Assembly: GCA_030916545.1 (NCBI GenBank)
Contig: JAUPWI010000085.1
Coordinates: 1-6,506 of the forward strand
Direction: 5' to 3'
DNA length: 6,506 nt
From: Patescibacteria group bacterium
GTDB lineage: Bacteria; Patescibacteriota; Minisyncoccia; Moranbacterales; UBA1568
Position numbers and translations under genes: made by a program. Shown here piece by piece: positions 1 through 5,593 of the stretch. The first letter of the stretch is position 1. The number at the start of each line of letters is the position of its first letter. The notes under the pieces were generated by a model. That model was not told the origin of the DNA, did not search any database, and saw only the letters and a list, made by a program, of their open reading frames with translations.

Positions 1-1391
1 ATTTGTTCCAACGGTGATTCGTCTGCCTCATCCGCTTCAGATCCTTTCTCCTTCCTTCTTTCGATCCGTTTTCCACCGGAAATGAGAATGAAGTTCCGCT
101 CCAGTCGCTCCTGCTCTTCCGGCTTCAGAGATCGGGACCACGACAAGGTCGTCCGGGATACTTCGCGGAATATCCGATCCTCCTGGACAACTCTCGGATG
201 GACTTCCAACGCCCGTTCATTGATTCCGATGAGGTGCACCCCCGAAAGACGTCGCACTCGTGAGAGAGCAACATATCCTTGCCCGAATTCGAAAGCCTGT
301 GAGAGATCCATTACCGCCGCATCAAGACTGACCCCTTGGCTCTTGTGTATCGTCATTGCCCAGGCGAGTCGCAGCGGAAGCTGAGTAATTTTAGCAAGTA
401 TAGAATCGCCCTCCATCATCATCCACTCCATCGGTTCGACGACGATACGATCACCCGCATGCGTCCGGACCACCGGCCAGTGATTCCCTCCCTCGAAACC
501 GGTCACGATCCCAAGTGTTCCGTTCATGAACCCTTCCCCCTGATTATTCTTCGTAAACATCACGGAGGCGCCTTCCTTGAGCTCCAATCGTTCAGGCGAA
601 AGACATCCTCGCTTCAACGCTCCCACCAGTTTTTCGGGGCCCCGCTCCGCCATGACGAATCGATACGTTTTCGTATCCAACTTTCCGAGCTCTCCACGAT
701 TGATGCGATCCACATCCGCGTTATGCGAGAACAGACGGGTCATCTCATCCGGCGGCTCCTCCTCCGCATCGATGAGACGAGTTTCCAGCCGCCGCTGATG
801 CAGGGCGCTCCATGACCGGGAACGCATCGCCGACAGCAATTCAAGAAACATATCGTCCTCTTGCCGATACTGATCGGTCAGATAACACACCTTGAAATCA
901 AGCCATTGCCACGTCTCTGATTCGAAAGCGAAACGGGAAAATTCCCCTTCCTTCACCACCGGAGGCAGCTGGAAAAAATCCCCCACAACCACGACCTGCA
1001 ATCCGCCGAAGGGAAGCTGCCCCTTACGCACGGCTCGGCAGACTCGCTCGACCATATCGAATATCGACGCATCCAACATGGAAATCTCATCGATGATCAA
1101 CACCCTGGCCTTTTTGATCCGTTTGGCGACATAGCGATTATCGACAATCGCGCGCACCCCATCCTCATCCAGGGAGCGAGCGATTCCGATGCCGCTCCAG
1201 GCGTGAATCGTCATCCCATGAATATGAGTAGCCGCAATACCTGTCGAAGCCGTCACGGCAAAATCAATCCCTTGTTCACGGAGATAATCAGTATACGCGT
1301 TAATCGTGTGCGTCTTCCCCGATCCAGCTTCACCTGTCAGAAACACGTGGGCGCCGGTCCTGAGAATCGCCAGGGCCTCATCCTGAGTCAT
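1..1391 (-). CDS. Pif1/RecD-like superfamily 1 DNA helicase (3'-truncated by window edge)
   Basis: An ATP-dependent DNA helicase of the Pif1/RecD2-type superfamily 1B, expected to unwind DNA 5'-3' in replication, repair or recombination. The 463 visible codons are uninterrupted and run off the left edge, so the C-terminus is missing. Visible motifs are Walker A GEAGSGKT (residues 20-27), motif Ia TASTGIAA (47-54), Walker B LIIDEISML (98-106; D101, E102), motif III GDFFQLPP (137-144), a DQYRQ element (173-177), motif V with TIHKSQG (347-353) and motif VI with GYVALSRVR (372-380). Beyond about residue 400 the chain becomes charged (KRIERRKEKG, then Asp/Glu-rich) and is probably a linker to a C-terminal module outside the window. 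The ATG at 1391 is chosen because related short helicases begin MTQ-E-AL about ten residues before the P-loop strand; no good Shine-Dalgarno is seen, and the frame is open further upstream. Absence of RecB/RecC or RecD accessory motifs favours Pif1 over RecD. Family assignment is firm; the exact cellular role is not. Confidence 0.93.
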   Translation of the reverse strand, partial: MTQDEALAILRTGAHVFLTGEAGSGKTHTINAYTDYLREQGIDFAVTASTGIAATHIHGMTIHAWSGIGIARSLDEDGVRAIVDNRYVAKRIKKARVLIIDEISMLDASIFDMVERVCRAVRKGQLPFGGLQVVVVGDFFQLPPVVKEGEFSRFAFESETWQWLDFKVCYLTDQYRQEDDMFLELLSAMRSRSWSALHQRRLETRLIDAEEEPPDEMTRLFSHNADVDRINRGELGKLDTKTYRFVMAERGPEKLVGALKRGCLSPERLELKEGASVMFTKNNQGEGFMNGTLGIVTGFEGGNHWPVVRTHAGDRIVVEPMEWMMMEGDSILAKITQLPLRLAWAMTIHKSQGVSLDAAVMDLSQAFEFGQGYVALSRVRRLSGVHLIGINERALEVHPRVVQEDRIFREVSRTTLSWSRSLKPEEQERLERNFILISGGKRIERRKEKGSEADEADESPLEQ

Positions 1392-1418
1392 AAGCAAGTA
1401 TCGATATACGATTTCCCT

Positions 1419-1448
1419 ATCGTAACACTCATCCGACCTCTCTTCCAA
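1419..1448 (-). promoter_or_regulatory. weak candidate promoter for the helicase gene
   Basis: On the minus strand TTGGAA (1448-1443) and TACGAT (1424-1419) are separated by 18 nt; each matches the sigma-70 consensus at 4 of 6 positions. It lies just after the terminator at 1453-1480 and would give a leader of only about 20 nt before the ATG at 1391. The position is sensible because the helicase would need its own promoter behind a terminator, but the match is weak and could be chance. Confidence 0.2.
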
Positions 1449-1452
1449 ACGG

Positions 1453-1480
1453 AAAACCGCTCCGGCCCACGCCAGAGCGG
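1453..1480 (-). terminator. intrinsic terminator after the DUF2202 gene
   Basis: The arms at 1471-1480 and 1457-1466 form a 10-bp GC-rich stem (one G-T wobble) closed by a 4-nt loop at 1467-1470. On the minus strand the stem is followed by TTTT (1456-1453). It begins 24 nt after the stop codon of the ferritin-like gene and precedes the helicase start, so it should end transcription of the upstream gene and separate it from the helicase. The U-tract is short, so some read-through is possible. Confidence 0.72.
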
Positions 1481-1503
1481 CTCCGAGAACCCTCCTCTTC
1501 TTC

Positions 1504-2232
1504 CTAGTTGCAGCGCTCAAAAGCCGGGAGATGCCGATTTTCGGACGCGTCCATGAGATGAGTAAATACCTGAGTCAGATCAGGATACGCCGTCACTTGA
1601 GGCAACAACGTCCCTCGATAGAGCGAGACATTCGCTTTTTCGGCATCGACACCTGCCTGACACGCCGCCTGCAGAGTCGATGGCGAAGTGACGGTGCCGA
1701 TATGCGTATTCTGCGGAACCGAAACTCCATACTTATCAAACAGCGCCTTCAACGAAGCAATATGCTGTTCTTCGGCCCGCCGAATCATCGAGAACGGACG
1801 GACTTCACCCAACACACCGATCGTCGCATCATACGTAGCCAGTGCTTTATACTCATCATCCAAGGCCATGATCAGCGATTCTTTCGCCTCCGATGATAGC
1901 GCACCTACCGGATATTCAAGCCCCTCGACTGCCAAGCAATCATCCGCTACACAATTCTCACGATTCATACCCGAGCCACCCATCATGCCACGGCCACTAC
2001 CCTGACCGCGACCAGATTGATCCCCGCCCTGTCCGAATTGTTGTCCTTTCGGATCCTTTCGTCCTTCACCCTGCTTCCAGTCACCCCTTCCCTGACCGGA
2101 TTCCATATGCATCCGATTCCCCGACCGACCCGGATTATCGATAGTCAACTGGAGGACATACCCGAACAGCACACCGACAGCCGAAGCACCGATAACCATC
2201 CACACCGTCTTGTTCATGACCATACTCATCAC
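1504..2232 (-). CDS. membrane-anchored ferritin-like DUF2202 protein
   Basis: A 242-aa protein whose C-terminal half matches the ferritin-like DUF2202 family. Residues 9-30 form one hydrophobic segment with no evident signal-peptidase site, probably an N-terminal anchor that places the rest outside the membrane. Residues 44-90 are low-complexity, rich in Gly, Gln, Arg, Ser and Met, and look like a flexible tether. The four-helix-bundle region spans about 112-240 and carries candidate di-iron ligands E127, ExxH at E154-H157, E198, and ExxH at E231-H234, the arrangement expected of a ferritin/rubrerythrin-like fold. Cysteines 94, 99, 191 and 241 fall at conserved-looking places (e.g. FERC at the end). 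The start is uncertain: GTG 2232 and ATGs at 2229, 2223 and 2217 are all in frame; the only Shine-Dalgarno-like AGGGG (2250-2246) is 13-16 nt upstream. Metal binding is inferred from the motifs; oxidase, peroxide-scavenging or iron-handling roles are possible, but the family has no settled function. Confidence 0.78.
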   Translation of the reverse strand: MMSMVMNKTVWMVIGASAVGVLFGYVLQLTIDNPGRSGNRMHMESGQGRGDWKQGEGRKDPKGQQFGQGGDQSGRGQGSGRGMMGGSGMNRENCVADDCLAVEGLEYPVGALSSEAKESLIMALDDEYKALATYDATIGVLGEVRPFSMIRRAEEQHIASLKALFDKYGVSVPQNTHIGTVTSPSTLQAACQAGVDAEKANVSLYRGTLLPQVTAYPDLTQVFTHLMDASENRHLPAFERCN

Positions 2233-2255
2233 ATTTAAAAATCAACCCCTGCTTT

Positions 2256-2268
2256 GAGTACGGTACTC
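2256..2268. promoter_or_regulatory. 13-nt palindrome upstream of the DUF2202 gene (possible operator)
   Basis: GAGTAC and GTACTC flank a single central G, giving a perfect inverted repeat 24 nt upstream of the first possible start codon of the ferritin-like gene. Six-bp arms with a 1-nt centre are unsuited to an RNA hairpin and fit better a dimeric repressor or activator site. No well-matched -35/-10 pair was found around it, so the operator role is only an inference. Confidence 0.3.
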
Positions 2269-2273
2269 CTTTC

Positions 2274-2291
2274 AAAACGGACGCAACGTCC
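2274..2291 (-). terminator. weak terminator-like hairpin after nrdG
   Basis: On the minus strand GGACG-TTG-CGTCC (2291-2279) forms a 5-bp stem with a 3-nt loop, then G and TTTT (2277-2274). It starts 22 nt after the nrdG stop codon. The stem is short, so it may only partly stop transcription, leaving the DUF2202 gene partly co-transcribed with the nrd genes. Confidence 0.4.
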
Positions 2292-2313
2292 AACCTGGTA
2301 CATATATAACATA

Positions 2314-3021
2314 CTACTCTTCCCGAATACCGATTTCCTCGACGGCATCGGAGAAGTACTCCGCCAAAGACGCCATTTCCGCTTCCGAGAATGCGCTCAT
2401 CGTTTCGAACTTCGGATCCAATACGATCTCATTGCGAAATGGCTGAAGAAAATATCGCGAAGCCCCTTCGAGCGATTGCCTCATTGCCGCGAGAACCTCT
2501 TCGGTATGTATTTCGCGCACCAATGTCGTACGAAACTCATACGGCAAAGTCCCTTCTTTCAAAAGATGAAAGCTCTCTTCAACTGCCGCAGCACTCGCTC
2601 CTAATCCCGAGAGTGTCGGGTAACGATCGAAACTCGTCTTAAAATCCATAGCAACATACTGCACCAACCCGTTCTCGATAAGATGCCGCAATACATCTGG
2701 TCGGTTGCCATTCGTATCGAGCTTGACCGCGTATCCAAGCGCTCGAATTTTCCCAATAAAATCCTCAAGATCAGGATGAAGTGTCGGTTCTCCTCCAGTG
2801 ATTACCACTCCCTGTAACAGGCCTTTCCGGCGTTCAAGAAAGCGAAAAAAAACGTCTTCGGGAATAAACCCTTTCTCGATTTCTTTCAGTCGTTCCGGAA
2901 GTACAAATTCCGGATTGTGACAATATCCACACCGAAAATTACACCCAGCAGTAAAAACGATGCAAGCGGTCTTCTCGGGAAAATCCAGAAGCGTTAATTT
3001 GGTAATACCACTGAGGAGCAT
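2314..3021 (-). CDS. nrdG: anaerobic ribonucleoside-triphosphate reductase activating protein (radical SAM)
   Basis: The 235-aa activase for class III ribonucleotide reductase. It uses S-adenosylmethionine and a [4Fe-4S] cluster to generate the stable glycyl radical on its partner. The radical-SAM signature CNFRCGYC gives the cluster ligands C27, C31 and C34 (CX3CX2C). The SAM-binding GGEP motif is at 76-79 with a following KLDTNG strand (100-105), and the rest has the expected half-barrel pattern. The N-terminus (residues 5-20, GITKLTLLDFPEKTAC) is typical of the NrdG subgroup often annotated by TIGR02495 rather than the shorter E. coli-type protein; pyruvate formate-lyase activase is the main alternative but is disfavoured by context. 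The ATG at 3021 lies 6 nt after the stop of the small glycyl-radical gene, with no clear Shine-Dalgarno, which suggests translational coupling. The nearest gene upstream encodes the polypeptide that carries its presumed substrate glycine. Confidence 0.93.
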   Translation of the reverse strand: MLLSGITKLTLLDFPEKTACIVFTAGCNFRCGYCHNPEFVLPERLKEIEKGFIPEDVFFRFLERRKGLLQGVVITGGEPTLHPDLEDFIGKIRALGYAVKLDTNGNRPDVLRHLIENGLVQYVAMDFKTSFDRYPTLSGLGASAAAVEESFHLLKEGTLPYEFRTTLVREIHTEEVLAAMRQSLEGASRYFLQPFRNEIVLDPKFETMSAFSEAEMASLAEYFSDAVEEIGIREE

Positions 3022-3027
3022 AGACGG

Positions 3028-3216
3028 TTAGCATTCACTCTCCGCATACTGCTGGCAAAAAGCATGATTGGCCGCGACTGTCTCGGTAAAATGCTTTCGT
3101 GAATAGTGCTCGGATTTCTTCCCAATATTGAAATGTGAAACAGGACGATGATACCCCATCACTCGCGTCCACACCTCGCAACGAGTTCGTTCTACCAACT
3201 GTGTTTCCTCGGTCAT
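3028..3216 (-). CDS. stand-alone glycyl-radical domain of class III ribonucleotide reductase
   Basis: A 62-aa protein that corresponds to the extreme C-terminus of fused NrdD proteins. Residues 12-40 carry CEVWTRVMGYHRPV followed by N-x-GKK-x-E and R, matching the segment after the zinc site in NrdD; RVMGY (18-22) is the glycyl-radical motif, making G21 the likely radical residue. For comparison, E. coli NrdD has RVCGY and then an NGKHKE stretch near its end. Cysteines are at 13, 54 and 62. The large subunit upstream lacks this motif, so the small protein probably docks into it and is the substrate of NrdG encoded 6 nt downstream. The situation resembles GrcA/YfiD, which supplies a spare glycyl-radical domain to pyruvate formate-lyase. 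The start ATG at 3216 has only a poorly spaced AAAGAG before it. The frame is open upstream to 3288, so expression by -1 frameshifting from nrdD is not excluded. Confidence 0.8.
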   Translation of the reverse strand: MTEETQLVERTRCEVWTRVMGYHRPVSHFNIGKKSEHYSRKHFTETVAANHAFCQQYAESEC

Positions 3217-3266
3217 ACTCTTTGTTTTTAGACGATTATTTCTCTTGAAAGACCTTAATAAAGATA

Positions 3267-5417
3267 TTATACTCCTTTTTTCTTCTGACTACTTTTCTGA
3301 ACCGTTTCCGCGCGCTGACTCTCGTACTTTTCCCTTGTTTTTACATCAAATCGCGCACCGCTCTCAATACCAAGCTCTCGGTCACACTTGGGACAATAGT
3401 CCCATTCTCCCTCCAAATAACCATGCCTCGGACAAATGGAAAAAGTCGGTGTGATAGTAATATAGGGCAGACGGTAATTGGAAAGAATCGAGCGAACGAG
3501 ACTCCGGCAGGCTTCTCCCGAACTTACTTTCTCGTGCATATAACAATGCAATACCGTACCACCAGTGTACTTACGCTGCAACTCATCTTGTAGCTCCAGG
3601 ACTTCAAAAATATCATCACTGTATTCCACCGGCACCTGAGAAGAGTTCGTGTAATACGGAGCCTCCACCGTCCCAGCCTGAATAATATCCGGAAAACGCT
3701 TCTGATCTTCCTTCGAGAATCGCGCAGTGACTCCTTCAGCCGGTGTCGCTTCAAGATTATAATAATTATTCGTTTCTTCCTGATAATCCTTAATACGCTC
3801 CCGCATAAAATCTAAGATTTCCTTCGCAAATATCTGACCACCAGGGGTAGTGATATTTTCCGTATCCCCCGTAAAATTACGGATAGCTTCATTAATCCCA
3901 TTCACTCCGATAGTTGAAAAATGATTTCGGAGATACCCAAGATAGCGCTTCGTGTATGGGAAAAGCCCCCGATCAATCCACTTTTGTATCTCCTCACGCT
4001 TAATCTCGAGTGATGTTCGAGCAAGATCCATCAAGTATGCAAGACGCTTATAAAACTTCTCCCGATCCCCCCGATACATATACCCGAGTCGTGCCGCATT
4101 AATGGTCACAACACCAATCGACCCAGTCATTTCCGCTGAGCCAAACAGCCCGCCACCGCGTTTCCGGAGTTCACGAAGATCCAACTGTAACCGACAACAC
4201 ATCGAGCGAACATCGCTTGGATTCAATTCAGAATTCACAAAATTCTGAAAGTACGGTGTCCCATATTTGGCGGTCATCTCAAACAGAGGAAGATTTTTTG
4301 GATTTTCCCATTCAAACTCTTTGGTAACATTATAAGTCGGAATAGGAAAGGTAAAAGTACGACCCTTCGAGTCTCCCCGTGACATCACCTCGATGAAAGC
4401 CCGATTAATAACATCCATCTCTGGCTGCAATTCCCCAAAAGTAAATGCAAATGGCTCACCACCTAACAACAACTTCTTCTCACGCATATCTTCAGGAACA
4501 TCCCAGTCAAGCGTGATATTGGTAAATGGTGTTTGAGTTCCCCAGCGCGAAGGAATATTGAGGTTAAAAACGAAAGACTGAATATTCTGGTGCACATAGT
4601 CATATACCGTATCTGCGACGTATTGTTCTTGTTTGGCTTTGGTAGGAAAAGTCATGTGGTACTTTTTCATATCCTCCCGCAATTCAAGCTCATACTTCTT
4701 CACAAAAGGTGCCAGATACGTATCAAAGCTTGAAAAAGCCTGCGCGCCTGCCCACTCATTCTGCAATGTCCCGAGGAAATTCACCATTTGAGACACCGCC
4801 GAAGAAAGATGTTTTGGCGGTGCTGATTCAGTCTTATCTGGTACCCCATTAAATCCCTCTTCAAGAAGCACTCGCAGACTCCACCCAGCGCAATACCCCG
4901 AAAACATACTCAGATCGTGAATATGATAGTCGCCATTCCGGTGTGCATCCCCAACTGCTTTAGGATAGATGTGCGAGAGCCAATAATTAGCAATTACTTT
5001 TCCCGAGGTGTTCAGAATCATCCCGCCCAACGAGTACCCCTGATTCGCATTCTCATTCACTCTCCAGTCAAGCTTGTCGAGGTACTCCTGAATGGTTTTC
5101 TCTACTTCAACGACCACGTTTCGATCCTCTCTCGCTTCTCGTCGCTTCTCACGATACAAGATATACGCTTTCGCGGTCTCAGCATACCCGTATTGAATCA
5201 GCATATCCTCAACAATATCCTGTACTTCCTCAACCGTCGGAATCTTATCGAGAAACTCTTCTTCCAATCGGGCATACACATCTTCCGCCAACACCTGCGC
5301 GATAATCTCATCGTGTTTTCCGGTCGCTTTGGATGCTTGATTCAAGGCATCCTCAATTTTCTCCAATTTGAAATCAACAATCGAACCATTCCGCTTCTGT
5401 ATTTTGTAGACTGGCAT
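3267..5417 (-). CDS. nrdD: anaerobic ribonucleoside-triphosphate reductase, large catalytic subunit lacking the glycyl-radical motif
   Basis: Class III ribonucleotide reductase, which converts ribonucleoside triphosphates to deoxyribonucleotides without oxygen. The 716-aa product starts with an ATP-cone (about residues 3-92, with VYKIQKRNG and a helical bundle) that should give allosteric control by ATP/dATP. The catalytic barrel follows: C176 in SGYCAGW and the C407/C408 pair in RSMCCRL are the candidate thiyl and redox cysteines, and NLEATPAEG (554-562) and YTNSSQVPV (589-597) are typical active-site loop segments. Near the end CPRHGYL...CPKC (C662, H665, C675, C678) is the zinc-type motif. 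In fused homologues an RVxGY glycyl-radical motif comes a few residues later; here it is absent and replaced by about 38 unrelated polar, lysine-rich residues ending in KKKGV. The motif appears on the next gene. The ATG at 5417 is supported by the canonical MPVYKIxKRNG beginning and an AAAGGT just upstream. Identity is certain; the split architecture is read directly from the sequence. Confidence 0.95.
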   Translation of the reverse strand: MPVYKIQKRNGSIVDFKLEKIEDALNQASKATGKHDEIIAQVLAEDVYARLEEEFLDKIPTVEEVQDIVEDMLIQYGYAETAKAYILYREKRREAREDRNVVVEVEKTIQEYLDKLDWRVNENANQGYSLGGMILNTSGKVIANYWLSHIYPKAVGDAHRNGDYHIHDLSMFSGYCAGWSLRVLLEEGFNGVPDKTESAPPKHLSSAVSQMVNFLGTLQNEWAGAQAFSSFDTYLAPFVKKYELELREDMKKYHMTFPTKAKQEQYVADTVYDYVHQNIQSFVFNLNIPSRWGTQTPFTNITLDWDVPEDMREKKLLLGGEPFAFTFGELQPEMDVINRAFIEVMSRGDSKGRTFTFPIPTYNVTKEFEWENPKNLPLFEMTAKYGTPYFQNFVNSELNPSDVRSMCCRLQLDLRELRKRGGGLFGSAEMTGSIGVVTINAARLGYMYRGDREKFYKRLAYLMDLARTSLEIKREEIQKWIDRGLFPYTKRYLGYLRNHFSTIGVNGINEAIRNFTGDTENITTPGGQIFAKEILDFMRERIKDYQEETNNYYNLEATPAEGVTARFSKEDQKRFPDIIQAGTVEAPYYTNSSQVPVEYSDDIFEVLELQDELQRKYTGGTVLHCYMHEKVSSGEACRSLVRSILSNYRLPYITITPTFSICPRHGYLEGEWDYCPKCDRELGIESGARFDVKTREKYESQRAETVQKSSQKKKGV

Positions 5418-5474
5418 ACCTTTATTTTTACCTATTTACACCACAAACTCACCCCAAGATGCCTTGTCGCACCC

Positions 5475-5503
5475 AGTATATTCTCCTCACACCCCTGTTC
5501 TAA
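5475..5503 (-). promoter_or_regulatory. candidate promoter for the nrd cassette
   Basis: On the minus strand TATACT (5480-5475), matching the -10 consensus at 5 of 6, lies 17 nt after TTAGAA (5503-5498), which matches the -35 consensus at only 3 of 6. It sits in the 176-nt gap between the sigma-factor stop and the nrdD start and would give a leader of roughly 50 nt. The poor -35 could mean activator dependence, use of an alternative sigma factor, or a chance match. No full NrdR box is visible in this gap. Confidence 0.3.
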
Positions 5504-5593
5504 CACGTCGAAACAAAGTGGAATTCTCCCGACTATACACATTCTATAAACACTCGAGAGGCAAAAAGGTGTCACGACCCAACGCAATGCTTT

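Noticed and set aside
82..1556. Several plus-strand open frames of 70-160 codons across the left end
   Set aside because: All are antisense to the continuous helicase frame with its complete set of motifs, and their translations are Arg/Ser/His/Pro-rich as expected for antisense of a GC-rich gene.
3028..3216. The small gene as a decayed fragment (pseudogene) of nrdD
   Set aside because: It has its own ATG, keeps every expected residue around the radical glycine, is embedded between nrdD and nrdG with tight spacing, and the large subunit lacks precisely this segment, so it is probably functional.
3267..3272. A perfect TATAAT overlapping the nrdD stop codon on the minus strand, as a promoter for the small gene
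   Set aside because: No -35-like element is found 16-18 nt upstream, the hexamer arises from the GTA TAA stop context, and the tight spacing of the three genes fits co-transcription.
4917..5549. A 210-codon plus-strand open frame opposite the start of nrdD
   Set aside because: It lies antisense to the well-supported ATP-cone and core of NrdD and its translation shows no recognisable domain. It is a shadow of a long, strongly constrained gene.
5418..5593. A NrdR box (ACAC...GTGT type palindrome) upstream of nrdD
   Set aside because: Only half-sites such as ACACATTCTATA and GTGTATAG are present; none combine into a spaced palindrome close to the consensus.
5560..5593. An intrinsic terminator after the sigma-factor gene, using the T5 run at 5565-5569 on the minus strand
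   Set aside because: The sequence before the T run (GGGTCGTGACACC) can form only about three pairs, or five with a bulge and an impossible two-nucleotide loop, so no stable stem is present.
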